Positions 28,361 to 37,918 of a stretch of DNA of 64,000 nt are shown in pieces. The position numbers and the translations under genes are program-made. This DNA comes from Pseudomonas sp. Au-Pse12. GTDB taxonomy: Bacteria; Pseudomonadota; Gammaproteobacteria; Pseudomonadales; Pseudomonadaceae. The stretch is taken from contig NZ_JAJTTH010000002.1 of NCBI RefSeq assembly GCF_021341665.1, positions 310,001-374,000 on the forward strand. The letters run 5' to 3'. The notes below the pieces were generated by a model. That model did not search any database. It saw only the letters and a program-made list of their open reading frames with translations, and was not told where the DNA came from. How positions within the stretch are numbered: position 1 is the first letter of the stretch; each line of letters starts with the position of its first letter.

Positions 28361-28396
28361 AAAAGCCCCCGCTGCCGCAAGGCAACGGGGGCTTTT
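28361..28396. terminator. Bidirectional terminator between DUF3077 gene and kup
   Basis: AAAAGCCCCCG / CGGGGGCTTTT outer stem plus an inner TGCC-GCAA-GGCA hairpin. A-run and T-run on both sides allow it to act for both convergent genes. Confidence 0.88.
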
Positions 28397-28408
28397 GTTG
28401 GCGCAGCT

Positions 28409-30310
28409 TTACATCTCGACCTGGGTGCCCAGTTCGATCACTCGGTTCACCGGCAGCTTGAAGAAGCGCAGGTTGCCGTTGGCGTTCTTCAACATGAAGG
28501 CGAACAGCGCTTCGCGCCAGCGTGCCATGCCTTCGAGCTTGGAGGCGATCACCGTCTCGCGGCTGAGGAAGTAGGTGGTGCGCATCGGGCTGAAGTCCAG
28601 TTCATCCAGGTGGCACAGCTTCAGGGCTTCCGGCACGTCCGGCTCGTCGGTGAAGCCGAAGTGCAGGATCACCCGGAAGAAACCTTCGCCGTAGGCATCC
28701 ACCTCGAAGCGCCGCTGGGCGGGCACCCGGGGAATGTCTTCGTAGACCACGGTCAACAGCACCACTTGCTCATGCAGCACCTGGTTGTGCAGCAGGTTGT
28801 GCAACAGCGCGTGGGGCACGGCGTCCGGGCGGGCGGTGAGGAACACCGCGGTGCCCTGGACCCGATGCGGCGGCTGCACGCGGATGCTGCCGATGAAGAT
28901 CGGCAGTGGCAGGCCGCCTTCGTCCAGGCGATCCACCAGCAGCTCCTTGCCGCGTTTCCAGGTGGTCATGAGGATGAACAGCACGATCCCCGCAAGAACC
29001 GGGAAAGCACCGCCCTGGACGATCTTCGGCACGTTGGCGGCGAAGAACAGCCCATCCACCAGCAGGAAGCCCACCAGCACTGGCACCGCCAGCACGGGCG
29101 GCCACTTCCACAGCAGCAGCATCACCGCGGCCACCAGGATGCTGGTGATCAGCATGGTGCCGGTCACCGCCACGCCGTAGGCCGAGGCCAGGGCGCCGGA
29201 GGACTCGAAGCCCAGCACCAGCAGGATCACGCCCACCATCAGCGACCAGTTCACCGCGCCAATGTAGATCTGCCCTTGCTCGGCACTGGAAGTGTGCTGA
29301 ATGTGCATGCGCGGGATGTAACCCAGCTGGATCGCCTGGCGGGTCAGGGAGAAGGCCCCGGAAATCACCGCCTGGGAGGCAATCACCGTGGCCAGGGTCG
29401 CCAGGACCACCAGCGGGATCAGGGCCCAGCCCGGCGCCAGCAGGTAGAACGGGTTGCGCGCCGCCTCCGGGTTTTCCAGCAGTAACGCGCCCTGGCCGAA
29501 GTAGTTCAGCACCAGGGCCGGCAGTACCAGGGCAAACCAGGCTCGGGCAATGGGCTTGCGGCCGAAGTGTCCCATGTCGGCATACAACGCTTCAGCGCCG
29601 GTCAAGGCCAGCACCACGGCACCGAGAATCGCCACGCCCATGCCCGGATGGACAATGAAGAAGCGCACGCCCCACACCGGATTCAGTGCTTGCAGCACTT
29701 CCGGGTGCTGGAGAATGCCGTTGATCCCCAAGCCTCCCAGCACCAGGAACCAGGCCACCATCACCGGACCGAACAGCTTGCCGATACGGTCGGTGCCGTG
29801 CTTTTGGATCAGGAACAGCGCCACCAGCACCACCAGTGCCAGGGGCACCACCCAGTGCTCCAGGCCGCTGAACGCCAGCTCCAGCCCTTCCACCGCCGAC
29901 AATACCGAGATCGCCGGGGTGATCATGCTGTCGCCATAGAACAACGCGGCGCCGATCAAGCCGAGAATCACCAGCACCGAACGCAAACGCGGATAGGAGC
30001 CGGACGCCCGTCGAGCCAAAGCGGTCAGGGCCATGATGCCGCCCTCGCCCTGGTTGTCGGCCCGCAGAATGAACAGCACGTACTTGATCGAAACGACCCA
30101 GACCAGCGACCAGAAAATCAGCGCCAGGATGCCAAACACCCCATCGTGATTGACCTGCACGCCATAACTGCCGGAAAACACCTCTTTAAGGGTATAGAGC
30201 GGGCTGGTGCCGATGTCGCCGTACACCACCCCGACCGCTGCCACCAGCATCCCCAGAGGCTTGACCCCGGAGTGCTCGCCACTCGCCGCCTGACTACTTG
30301 CCTGACCCAT
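28409..30310 (-). CDS. kup: Low-affinity potassium uptake protein Kup
   Basis: 633 residues: about 12 membrane helices (to ~residue 450) and a cytoplasmic C-terminal domain. The family signature [17 protein letters not shown] lies near residues 27-43, and [11 protein letters not shown] is present. It imports K+ with protons. ATG 30310 has GGAG 6 bases upstream. It is divergent from rimO with a 320-base spacer. Confidence 0.96.
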   Translation of the reverse strand: MGQASSQAASGEHSGVKPLGMLVAAVGVVYGDIGTSPLYTLKEVFSGSYGVQVNHDGVFGILALIFWSLVWVVSIKYVLFILRADNQGEGGIMALTALARRASGSYPRLRSVLVILGLIGAALFYGDSMITPAISVLSAVEGLELAFSGLEHWVVPLALVVLVALFLIQKHGTDRIGKLFGPVMVAWFLVLGGLGINGILQHPEVLQALNPVWGVRFFIVHPGMGVAILGAVVLALTGAEALYADMGHFGRKPIARAWFALVLPALVLNYFGQGALLLENPEAARNPFYLLAPGWALIPLVVLATLATVIASQAVISGAFSLTRQAIQLGYIPRMHIQHTSSAEQGQIYIGAVNWSLMVGVILLVLGFESSGALASAYGVAVTGTMLITSILVAAVMLLLWKWPPVLAVPVLVGFLLVDGLFFAANVPKIVQGGAFPVLAGIVLFILMTTWKRGKELLVDRLDEGGLPLPIFIGSIRVQPPHRVQGTAVFLTARPDAVPHALLHNLLHNQVLHEQVVLLTVVYEDIPRVPAQRRFEVDAYGEGFFRVILHFGFTDEPDVPEALKLCHLDELDFSPMRTTYFLSRETVIASKLEGMARWREALFAFMLKNANGNLRFFKLPVNRVIELGTQVEM

Positions 30311-30514
30311 CAATGACTCCTACTACCAAGACCGGGGCTTCTTATATAGAAAGCGCAAGGTTATACAAGGGCTATTCTCTAAACTTGTGCAGTTTCCCAT
30401 GTAACTTGCAGGTTTTTATTACCACTGGGTGCTTAACTAAAGCCGCATGAAAACCACCGGGCATAACGCGAAGTAGCATAGTCCAGCGCTCGTCGTATTT
30501 CCCCTGCATAAAGC

Positions 30515-30543
30515 TGGTCAAGCGCCTCGACCATCGCTAGAAT
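30515..30543 (+). promoter_or_regulatory. Candidate sigma-70 promoter of rimO
   Basis: TGGTCA, 17-base spacer, TAGAAT, ending 87 bases before the rimO ATG. The -10 is strong and the -35 has 4 of 6 consensus bases. The rest of the 320-base kup-rimO spacer shows no gene. Confidence 0.5.
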
Positions 30544-30630
30544 TGCGCACTTTTTGATCAGAGGCGCAGCCAGCGCCCAAGCGTCGCACTTGCCCCCCAA
30601 GTGATTCGACACCCAATACCGAGGTTAGAC

Positions 30631-31968
30631 ATGTCCACCCCCTCCGCGCCGGCCAACCCGAAAGTCGGCTTCGTATCCCTGGGTTGCCCAAAAGCTCTGG
30701 TCGACTCCGAGCGCATCCTCACTCAACTGCGCATGGAAGGCTATGACGTGGTGTCCACCTACCAGGACGCCGATGTCGTGGTGGTCAACACCTGCGGTTT
30801 CATCGACTCGGCCAAGGCCGAATCCCTGGAAGTGATCGGCGAAGCCATCAAGGAAAACGGCAAGGTCATCGTCACCGGCTGCATGGGCGTGGAAGAAGGC
30901 AATATCCGTGACGTGCACCCTAGTGTGCTGGCGGTGACCGGCCCGCAGCAGTACGAGCAGGTGGTCAACGCCGTGCACGAAGTAGTGCCGCCGAAACAGG
31001 ACCACAACCCGCTGATCGACTTGGTGCCGCCACAAGGCATCAAGCTGACCCCGCGGCACTACGCCTACCTGAAGATTTCCGAAGGCTGCAACCACAGCTG
31101 CAGCTTCTGCATCATCCCCTCGATGCGCGGCAAGCTGGTCAGCCGCCCGGTGGGCGATGTGCTCGACGAGGCCCAGCGCCTGGTCAAGTCCGGGGTGAAG
31201 GAGCTGCTGGTGATCTCCCAGGACACCAGCGCCTATGGCGTGGACGTCAAGTACCGCACCGGCTTCTGGAACGGCGCGCCGGTGAAAACCCGCATGACCG
31301 AACTCTGCGAAGCCCTGAGCACCCTGGGCGTATGGGTCCGTCTGCACTACGTGTACCCGTACCCGCACGTGGACGAGTTGATCCCGCTCATGGCCGCCGG
31401 CAAGATCCTGCCGTACCTGGACATCCCGTTCCAGCACGCCAGCCCGAAAGTGCTCAAGGCCATGAAACGCCCAGCTTTCGAAGACAAGACCCTGGCGCGG
31501 ATCAAGGCCTGGCGCGAAATCTGCCCCGAGCTGATCATCCGCTCGACCTTCATCGTCGGCTTCCCCGGCGAAACCGAAGAAGACTTCCAGTACCTGCTGA
31601 ACTGGCTGACCGAAGCCCAGCTGGACCGCGTCGGCTGCTTCCAGTACTCGCCGGTGGAAGGCGCTCCGGCCAACGACCTGGACCTGGAAGTGGTTCCGGA
31701 CGAGGTCAAGCAGGACCGTTGGGAGCGCTTCATGGCGCACCAGCAGGCCATCAGCTCGGCGCGCCTGCAACAGCGCATCGGCAAGGAAATCGAAGTGCTG
31801 ATCGACGAAGTCGACGAGCAAGGCGCGGTGGGCCGCTGCTTCTTCGATGCCCCGGAAATCGACGGTAATGTGTTCATCGATGGCGCCGGCGACCTGAAGC
31901 CGGGCGACAAGGTCTGGTGCCGGGTGACCGACGCCGACGAATACGACCTCTGGGCCGAAACCCTGTAA
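30631..31968 (+). CDS. rimO: Ribosomal protein S12 methylthiotransferase RimO
   Basis: 445 residues. An N-terminal UPF0004 domain with Fe-S ligands ([23 protein letters not shown]), a radical-SAM core with C-x3-C-x2-C in [18 protein letters not shown] near residue 150, and a C-terminal TRAM domain. It adds a methylthio group to an Asp of ribosomal protein S12. GAGG lies before ATG 30631. Confidence 0.97.
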   Translation: MSTPSAPANPKVGFVSLGCPKALVDSERILTQLRMEGYDVVSTYQDADVVVVNTCGFIDSAKAESLEVIGEAIKENGKVIVTGCMGVEEGNIRDVHPSVLAVTGPQQYEQVVNAVHEVVPPKQDHNPLIDLVPPQGIKLTPRHYAYLKISEGCNHSCSFCIIPSMRGKLVSRPVGDVLDEAQRLVKSGVKELLVISQDTSAYGVDVKYRTGFWNGAPVKTRMTELCEALSTLGVWVRLHYVYPYPHVDELIPLMAAGKILPYLDIPFQHASPKVLKAMKRPAFEDKTLARIKAWREICPELIIRSTFIVGFPGETEEDFQYLLNWLTEAQLDRVGCFQYSPVEGAPANDLDLEVVPDEVKQDRWERFMAHQQAISSARLQQRIGKEIEVLIDEVDEQGAVGRCFFDAPEIDGNVFIDGAGDLKPGDKVWCRVTDADEYDLWAETL

Positions 31969-31985
31969 GGCGTAAAAAAACTGCC

Positions 31986-32021
31986 AAGCCCCGCTCTCGC
32001 CACGAGATGCGGGGCTTTTTT
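31986..32021 (+). terminator. Terminator of rimO
   Basis: AAGCCCCGC plus TCTCG pairs with CGAGA, one bulged T and GCGGGGCTT, followed by T6; it starts 17 bases past the rimO stop. Confidence 0.92.
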
Positions 32022-32085
32022 CGGTCTATCGTTGGCTCTGCCAGGCCAGCAATCACTGCGGCCGATCACCTCAGGGGCAGGCGGC

Positions 32086-32559
32086 ATGCGCCACCACTCG
32101 GTCATCCATACACCCAAACTCAGCGACTACCCGGAACTGGCTCAGGTCTGGGAAGCCTCGGTGCGTGCCACCCACGACTTTCTCCCGGACAGCTATATAG
32201 AGCAGCTGCGCAACCTGGTGCTGACCCGCTACCTGGACGCGGTGATGCTGATCTGCACCCGCGACCCGCGCCAGCGCATCACCGGGTTTGCCGGGGTCGC
32301 GGCGGGCAAGATCGAGATGCTGTTCATCGACCCGGCCCATCGCGGCATGGGCCTGGGCCGGCAATTGCTGCACTACGCGGTGGAGCACTTGAACGCCTAT
32401 CAGCTGGACGTCAATGAACAGAACCCCCAGGCCCTGGGGTTCTACTTCAAGCAAGGCTTCGAGGTGGTCGGCCGCTCGGAGCAGGACGGCCTGGGCCAGC
32501 CCTACCCACTGCTGCACATGCGCCTGAAACAGCTACAGCGGCAGGCCCTGCGCGGCTAA
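32086..32559 (+). CDS. GNAT-family N-acetyltransferase
   Basis: 157 residues, single GNAT domain. The acetyl-CoA loop HRGMGLGRQLL lies near residues 85-95, with a QNPQALGFYFKQGFE motif after it. The N-terminal ATHDFL motif resembles YjaB/AAC-like acetyltransferases. An ATG at 32086 with CAGGGGCAGG upstream was chosen. Substrate is unknown. Confidence 0.82.
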   Translation: MRHHSVIHTPKLSDYPELAQVWEASVRATHDFLPDSYIEQLRNLVLTRYLDAVMLICTRDPRQRITGFAGVAAGKIEMLFIDPAHRGMGLGRQLLHYAVEHLNAYQLDVNEQNPQALGFYFKQGFEVVGRSEQDGLGQPYPLLHMRLKQLQRQALRG

Positions 32560-32641
32560 AAGCCACAGCCGGCAAATGGACCCGCGATTAACCGGCGCCA
32601 GGCAGGTACAATGGCTGCCCTCTTTTGTTACGGCCCCTGTC

Positions 32642-33352
32642 ATGACTGACCCGATTCGTCTCTCCAAACGCCTCATCGAACTGGTCGGCTGCTCCCGCCG
32701 GGAGGCTGAGCTGTTCATCGAGGGCGGCTGGGTCACCGTAGACGGCGAAGTCATCGACGAACCGCAGTTCAAGGTGGGCGCGCAAACCGTCGTGCTCGAC
32801 CCCGAAGCCAAGGCCACCGCGCCCGAGCCGGTGACCCTCCTGCTCAACGTGCCCGCCGGCCAGGACCTGGACAGCGCCCTGCAGTCCATCAGCGCCGACA
32901 GCCTGTCCGAGGAGCACCGCTACGGCAAACGTCCGCTGCGTGGGCATTTCCTGCGCCTGACCGCCAGTGAAGACCTGCAACCCAATGCCAGCGGCCTGCT
33001 GGTGTTTACCCAGGACTGGAAGGTGCTGCGCAAGCTCACGGCGGACGCGGCCAAGATTGAGCAGGAATACGTGGTCGAGGTCGAAGGCGAGATGATCGAC
33101 CACGGCCTCAACCGCCTGAACCACGGCCTGACCTACAAGGGCCGCGAGCTGCCGCCGGTCAAGGCCAGTTGGCAGAACGAGAACCGCCTGCGCTTCGCCA
33201 TGAAGAATCCGCAGCCGGGCGTGATTGCGCTGTTTTGCCAAGCCGTCGGCCTCAAGGTCGTCGCCATCCGCCGCATCCGTGTCGGCGGCGTGTCCATCGG
33301 CAAGGTGCCGCTGGGCCAGTGGCGCTACCTGTCGACCAAAGAGAAGTTCTAA
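32642..33352 (+). CDS. RsuA/RluF-type RNA pseudouridine synthase with altered active site
   Basis: 236 residues: S4 RNA-binding domain (~5-52, SKRLIELVGCSRREAELFI) and pseudouridine synthase domain (~95-236), including the C-terminal RRIRVGGVSIGKVPLGQWR motif. The usual catalytic GRLD-x4-GLL block reads TASEDLQPNASGLL, so the position five residues before the Gly is Gln113 and the nearest Asp (111) is shifted by two. It may be inactive, use Asp111 or act by binding only. Confidence 0.8.
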   Translation: MTDPIRLSKRLIELVGCSRREAELFIEGGWVTVDGEVIDEPQFKVGAQTVVLDPEAKATAPEPVTLLLNVPAGQDLDSALQSISADSLSEEHRYGKRPLRGHFLRLTASEDLQPNASGLLVFTQDWKVLRKLTADAAKIEQEYVVEVEGEMIDHGLNRLNHGLTYKGRELPPVKASWQNENRLRFAMKNPQPGVIALFCQAVGLKVVAIRRIRVGGVSIGKVPLGQWRYLSTKEKF

Positions 33353-33419
33353 AGCCGCCCCCCCTTCAGACGCCGTGCCCTGGCGCGGCGCTCCACGCGC
33401 ATTGATCAGGACTGTAACC

Positions 33420-33881
33420 ATGATTCATAACGATGTACTGCGCAGCGTGCGCTACATGCTCGACATCAGCGACAAGAAGGTCGTCGAGATCATCAAACTC
33501 ACCGGCTTCAAGGTCAGCCTGGACGACATCGTCAGCTACCTGAAAAAAGATGAGGAAGAAGGCTTCGTGCACTGCCCGGACGACGTCATGGCGCACTTCC
33601 TCGACGGCCTGGTGATCTTCAAGCGCGGCAAGGATGAAAGCCGTCCGCCGCTGCCGATCGAGCTGCCGGTGACCAACAACATCATCCTGAAGAAACTGCG
33701 GGTGGCCTTCGAGCTCAAGGAAGACGACATGCACGCCGTGCTCAAGGCAGCCGATTTCCCGGTGTCCAAGCCTGAGCTGAGCGCGCTGTTCCGCAAGTTC
33801 GGCCACACCAACTACCGCCCGTGCGGCGACCAGTTGCTGCGCAACTTCCTCAAGGGCCTGACCCTGCGGGTTAGAGCTTAA
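33420..33881 (+). CDS. DUF1456 (YehS) family protein
   Basis: 153 residues built of two similar ~70-residue repeats: the first from NDVLRSVRYMLDISD to FLDGL, the second from NNIILKKLRVAFELKE to FLKGL. This duplication is the family hallmark. YehS-type proteins are cytosolic and uncharacterised. It lies 67 bases past the pseudouridine synthase. Confidence 0.85.
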   Translation: MIHNDVLRSVRYMLDISDKKVVEIIKLTGFKVSLDDIVSYLKKDEEEGFVHCPDDVMAHFLDGLVIFKRGKDESRPPLPIELPVTNNIILKKLRVAFELKEDDMHAVLKAADFPVSKPELSALFRKFGHTNYRPCGDQLLRNFLKGLTLRVRA

Positions 33882-33957
33882 GACAGCTGCAAGCTTCAAG
33901 CTGCAAGTTCAAAGCTTGTAGCTTGCGGCTTCTAGCTCAAAGCTTGAGGCTTGCCAA
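33882..33957. repeat. Cluster of degenerate AAGCTT-type repeats
   Basis: The 76-base spacer is made almost entirely of short units: GCTGCAAGCTTCAAGCTGCAAG, then AAAGCTTGTAGCTTGCGGCTT, then CTCAAAGCTTGAGGCTT. Units recur in both orientations about every 10-14 bases and can pair with each other. The last unit touches the trmO start. Confidence 0.75.
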
Positions 33958-34653
33958 ATGACCTACAGCGTTTCCCCCATCGGCTTCGTGCGCTCCTGTT
34001 TCAAGGAGAAGTTCGCCATACCGCGCCAGCCGCAACTGGCGCCGGCCGCTCGTGGCGTACTGGAACTGGTGGCGCCCTTCGATCAGGGCGACGCGGTGCA
34101 AGGGCTGGAGCAGGTCAGCCACGTCTGGCTGCTGTTCCTGTTTCACCAGGCCCTGGAGGACAAGCCACGGCTCAAGGTGCGCCCGCCGCGCCTGGGGGGC
34201 AACAAGTCCATGGGGGTCTTCGCCACCCGCGCGACCCACCGCCCCAACGGCATCGGCCAATCGGTGGTCAAGCTGGACAAGGTCGAGGCCAATCGCCTGT
34301 GGATCTCCGGCATCGACCTGCTGGATGGCACGCCGATCCTCGATATCAAGCCCTACGTGCCCTACGCCGACATCATTGCCACGGCGAGCAATGACATCGC
34401 CAGCGCCGCGCCACAGATTATTCCGGTGCAATGGCAGGACAATGCCCTGCAACAGGCTCAGATCCACGCTCAGCGGCTCCAGGAGCCTCTGGTGGAGCTG
34501 ATCGAGCAATGCCTGGCCCAGGACCCGCGCCCGGCCTATCAGGTGCCCACCGCCGAGCGGGAATACGGTGCGCAGTTCTGGGACCTGGACGTGCGCTGGC
34601 ATTACCCCGAGCCGGGGCTGATCCGAGTGCTGGAAGTGGTCCCGGCGGGCTGA
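33958..34653 (+). CDS. trmO: tRNA (N6-threonylcarbamoyladenosine37-N6)-methyltransferase TrmO
   Basis: 231 residues. TsaA/TrmO beta-barrel domain (~3-135) with IGFVRSCFKEKFAIPRQP, the fold's SAM-binding core FATRATHRPNGIGQSVV (~80-97) and DIKPYVPY, then a C-terminal domain. It methylates t6A37 of tRNA-Thr. No clear ribosome binding site precedes the ATG, because the spacer consists of repeats. Confidence 0.93.
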   Translation: MTYSVSPIGFVRSCFKEKFAIPRQPQLAPAARGVLELVAPFDQGDAVQGLEQVSHVWLLFLFHQALEDKPRLKVRPPRLGGNKSMGVFATRATHRPNGIGQSVVKLDKVEANRLWISGIDLLDGTPILDIKPYVPYADIIATASNDIASAAPQIIPVQWQDNALQQAQIHAQRLQEPLVELIEQCLAQDPRPAYQVPTAEREYGAQFWDLDVRWHYPEPGLIRVLEVVPAG

Positions 34654-34666
34654 CCCCCGGAAACGA

Positions 34667-34704
34667 AAAAGCCCGCGTTGCCTTTCCAGGCAACGCGGGC
34701 TTTT
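34667..34704. terminator. Bidirectional terminator between trmO and fpr
   Basis: A perfect 16-base stem AAAAGCCCGCGTTGCC / GGCAACGCGGGCTTTT with a 6-base loop. It serves both convergent genes. Confidence 0.93.
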
Positions 34705-34769
34705 CTGTGTCTGCTAGCCACCCGGTCAGCACCACTGCGGCGCCTGGGGATGGGCGAGCAAGCTCGTTT

Positions 34770-35549
34770 CTACTTTTCGACGAAGGCGCGTTCGATCAGG
34801 TAGTCGCCCGGTTCGCGCATGCGCGGCGAAACGGTCAGGCCGAAGCTGTTGAGCACTTCGCTGGTTTCGTCCAGCATGCTCGGGCTGCCGCACAGCATGG
34901 CGCGGTCGTCCTGCGGGTTGATCGGCGGCAGGCCGATGTCGCGGAACAGCTTGCCGCTGCGCATCAGGTCGGTCAGGCGGCCTTCGTTCTCGAACGGCTC
35001 ACGGGTCACGGTGGGGTAGTAGATCAACTTCTCACGCAGCGCTTCGCCGAAGAATTCGTTCTGCGGCAGGTGCTCGGTGATGAACTCGCGGTAGGCGACT
35101 TCGTTGACGTAGCGTACGCCGTGGCACAGGATCACTTTTTCGAAACGCTCGTAGGTTTCCGGATCCTGGATCACGCTCATGAACGGCGCCAGGCCGGTGC
35201 CGGTGCTGAGCAGGTACAGGTGTTTGCCGGGCTTCAAGTCATCCAGTACCAGGGTGCCGGTTGGCTTCTTGCTGATGATGATCTCGTCGCCTTCCTTCAA
35301 ATGCTGCAGCTGGGAAGTCAACGGACCGTCTGGAACCTTGATGCTGAAGAATTCGAGATGCTCTTCCCAGTTCGGGCTGGCAATGGAGTAGGCACGCATA
35401 AGCGGACGGCCATTGGGCTGTTGCAGGCCGATCATCACGAACTGACCGTTCTCGAAGCGCAGACCCGGGTCGCGGGTGCACTTGAAGCTGAACAGAGTGT
35501 CATTCCAGTGATGAACACTGAGGACACGCTCGTGGTTCATGTTGCTCAT
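34770..35549 (-). CDS. fpr: Ferredoxin/flavodoxin-NADP+ reductase
   Basis: 259 residues. FAD domain with RAYSIASPN (R-x-Y-S/T) near residue 52 and GTLVLDDLKPG; NADP domain with STGTGLAPFMSVI near 115; C-terminus ends AFVEK as in bacterial FprA. It moves electrons between NADPH and ferredoxin or flavodoxin and helps under oxidative stress and iron release from bacterioferritin. AGGAG is placed 9 bases upstream. It is divergent from finR, its known regulator in pseudomonads. Confidence 0.96.
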   Translation of the reverse strand: MSNMNHERVLSVHHWNDTLFSFKCTRDPGLRFENGQFVMIGLQQPNGRPLMRAYSIASPNWEEHLEFFSIKVPDGPLTSQLQHLKEGDEIIISKKPTGTLVLDDLKPGKHLYLLSTGTGLAPFMSVIQDPETYERFEKVILCHGVRYVNEVAYREFITEHLPQNEFFGEALREKLIYYPTVTREPFENEGRLTDLMRSGKLFRDIGLPPINPQDDRAMLCGSPSMLDETSEVLNSFGLTVSPRMREPGDYLIERAFVEK

Positions 35550-35573
35550 GTACGGGGGCTCCTAGAAATTGCC

Positions 35574-35592
35574 TGCGCTGACCATGAGCGCA
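35574..35592. promoter_or_regulatory. Candidate FinR operator in the fpr-finR spacer
   Basis: TGCGCT-N7-AGCGCA, a dyad of LysR-regulator size, lies 25 bases before the fpr start. A second dyad, TATCG-N7-CGATA, lies at 35654-35670 just over the finR start. Assignment to FinR is inferred from position. Confidence 0.4.
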
Positions 35593-35668
35593 ATTGCACA
35601 GCATTCTAATGGCGGCGACAATATCTGTTAACTGGATTATTAAGATAAGGGTTATCGGTTATATCGAT

Positions 35669-36595
35669 ATGCGATTTACTCTCCGTCAACTGCAAGTCTT
35701 CGTCGCCGTCGCCCAGCAAGAGAGTGTTTCTCGTGCTGCGGGGCTGCTGTCCCTGTCGCAATCGGCCGCCAGCACCTCGATCACCGAGCTGGAGCGCCAA
35801 TCCAGTTGCCAGCTCTTCGATCGCGCCGGCAAGCGCCTGAGCCTCAATGCCCTGGGCAAACAGTTGCTGCCGCAAGCGGTGGCGCTGCTGGACCAGGCCA
35901 AGGAAATCGAGGACCTGCTCAACGGCAAGTCCGGCTTCGGCTCGCTGTCGGTGGGTGCGACCCTGACCATCGGCAACTACCTGGCCACCCTGCTGATCGG
36001 CAGCTTCATGCAGGTACACCCGGAGAGCCAGGTGAAGCTCCATGTGCAAAACACTGCGCATATCGTGCAACAGGTCGCCCACTATGAAATTGATCTGGGT
36101 CTAATCGAGGGCGACTGCAGCCATCCGGATATCGAGGTACAGACCTGGGTCGAGGATGAGCTGGTGGTGTTCTGCGCGCCACAGCATCCACTGGCCAAAC
36201 GCGGCCACGCCAGCATGGAAGAACTGACCCACGAAGCCTGGATCCTCCGCGAGCAGGGTTCCGGGACGCGCCTGACCTTCGACCAGGCCATGCGTCATCA
36301 TCGCAGCGCGCTGAACATCCGTCTGGAGCTGGAACACACCGAAGCCATCAAGCGTGCGGTGGAGTCGGGGTTGGGCATTGGCTGCATTTCCCGTCTGGCG
36401 CTGCGCGACGCGTTTCGCCGCGGCAGCCTGGTGCCAGTGGAAACGCCAGAACTGGACCTGGCCCGGCAGTTCTACTTCATCTGGCACAAGCAGAAGTACC
36501 AGACCTCGGCCATGCGCGAGTTCCTCGATCTGTGCCGCTCCTTTACCGCCGGAGTACAGCGCAGCGACGAAATCGTCCTGCCGAGCATTCCTTAG
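35669..36595 (+). CDS. finR: LysR-type regulator FinR
   Basis: 308 residues. An N-terminal winged helix-turn-helix (RFTLRQLQVFVAVAQQESVSRAA) is followed by a LysR substrate domain (~90-295). FinR activates the divergently transcribed fpr gene in response to oxidants in P. putida and P. aeruginosa. ATG 35669 puts the conserved N-terminus first. Its TAG stop overlaps the TAA of convergent dgkA by three bases. Confidence 0.9.
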   Translation: MRFTLRQLQVFVAVAQQESVSRAAGLLSLSQSAASTSITELERQSSCQLFDRAGKRLSLNALGKQLLPQAVALLDQAKEIEDLLNGKSGFGSLSVGATLTIGNYLATLLIGSFMQVHPESQVKLHVQNTAHIVQQVAHYEIDLGLIEGDCSHPDIEVQTWVEDELVVFCAPQHPLAKRGHASMEELTHEAWILREQGSGTRLTFDQAMRHHRSALNIRLELEHTEAIKRAVESGLGIGCISRLALRDAFRRGSLVPVETPELDLARQFYFIWHKQKYQTSAMREFLDLCRSFTAGVQRSDEIVLPSIP

Positions 36596-36954
36596 ATCAG
36601 GATCACGGCCCAGACGATGGTGATCATGCTCAGGGCGACAAACTGCGCCGCACTGCCCATGTCCTTGGCGTTCTTCGACAAGGGATGGCGATCCAGGGAA
36701 ATGCGATCGATGGCCGCTTCCACCGCCGAGTTGAGCAACTCGACAATCAGCGCCAGCAGGCACACTGCAATCAGCAGCGCGCGCTCGACCCGGCTGACAT
36801 TGAGCAGGAAGCTCAGAGGAACCAGGATCACATTGAGCAGCACCAATTGGCGAAATGCCGCCTCGCCTGTGAACGCCGCGCGCAAACCATCGAACGAATA
36901 GCCGGCGGCGTTAAGGATACGTTTAAGACCGGTTTGACCTTTGAAAGGCGACAT
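36592..36954 (-). CDS. dgkA: Diacylglycerol kinase
   Basis: 120 residues with three membrane helices. The family motif LLNSAVEAAIDRISLDRHPLSKNAKDMGSAAQ (active site around Glu-Ala-Ala-Ile-Asp-Arg) is present near residues 68-100. It phosphorylates diacylglycerol released by membrane-derived oligosaccharide synthesis. It precedes, on the same side, erdR, as PA3603-PA3604 in P. aeruginosa. Confidence 0.94.
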   Translation of the reverse strand: MSPFKGQTGLKRILNAAGYSFDGLRAAFTGEAAFRQLVLLNVILVPLSFLLNVSRVERALLIAVCLLALIVELLNSAVEAAIDRISLDRHPLSKNAKDMGSAAQFVALSMITIVWAVILI

Positions 36955-37029
36955 AAGCTGGGCAACTGAAGAAAAAGGAGTGGGGAAACTAGTTCAACCA
37001 AAGTCAAAAAAGCGTGAACCAACAGCCGG

Positions 37030-37680
37030 TTAATGGCTGGAAATTGACTCAAGTTGTTGCAGGAGCAGCGCCGCCTGGGTTCGGGTACGCACCCCGAGCT
37101 TGCGGAAGATCGCCGTTACGTGGGCCTTGATCGTCGCCTCCGAGACACTCAGTTCATACGCGATCTGCTTGTTCAGCAAACCTTCGCAGACCATGGTCAA
37201 GACTCGGAACTGTTGGGGCGTCAGGCTGGCGAGGCCTTCGCTGGCCGCCTTGGCTTCCGCTGAAACACTGACTTCTTCAAACGCCTGGGGCGGCCACCAG
37301 ACATCACCGTCGAGCACGCTGCGCACGGCCTGCTGAATGACTTCCAGGGAACTGGACTTGGGAATGAAACCGCTGGCCCCAAACTCTCGGGAACGCACCA
37401 TGACGGAGGCTTCTTCCTGCGCGGAGACCATCACCACCGGAATCTGCGGGTACTGCCCGCGCAATAGCACCAGGCCGGAAAAACCGTAGGCACCGGGCAT
37501 GTTCAGGTCCAGCAGGACCAGATCCCAGTCGGATTTTTCAGTGAGTCGGACTTCCAGCTCGGCAATGCTCGCCACTTCCACCAGACGCACATCGGGGCCC
37601 AGGCCCAAAGTGACAGCTTGATGCAGGGCGCTGCGAAAAAGCGGGTGGTCATCGGCAATCAGGATTTCGTATGTGGCCAT
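37030..37680 (-). CDS. erdR: NarL/FixJ-type response regulator ErdR
   Basis: 216 residues. Receiver domain (~5-125) with acidic pocket ADDHPLF, phosphorylatable Asp in LLDLNMPG (near 58) and Lys in FIPKSSS. LuxR-type helix-turn-helix at ~150-210 (LTPQQFRVLTMVCEGLLNKQIA). The orthologue controls ethanol/acetate oxidation genes. Neighbour dgkA matches the P. aeruginosa order. No sensor kinase is adjacent. Confidence 0.9.
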   Translation of the reverse strand: MATYEILIADDHPLFRSALHQAVTLGLGPDVRLVEVASIAELEVRLTEKSDWDLVLLDLNMPGAYGFSGLVLLRGQYPQIPVVMVSAQEEASVMVRSREFGASGFIPKSSSLEVIQQAVRSVLDGDVWWPPQAFEEVSVSAEAKAASEGLASLTPQQFRVLTMVCEGLLNKQIAYELSVSEATIKAHVTAIFRKLGVRTRTQAALLLQQLESISSH

Positions 37681-37918
37681 TTTTCAAATGATCCTGTTTT
37701 TCATGGCAGGACTGATGCATTCAGCCCTCACCAAAGCAACACGGAGGCACGCCAGAAGGCAACACCCAAAGAGCACGAACGCCGCGAAAAGCCTGAGCAA
37801 AACAGTGGTTCAAACAGCGCCGGCGCCCTAATCGGCGCCAAGCATGCCCAGCGAAGCCGGGGTGGTCAAGCTTGAAGCTTTGCGGCATCTTAACCGGCTA
37901 ACTAATAAGAGAGCGATC

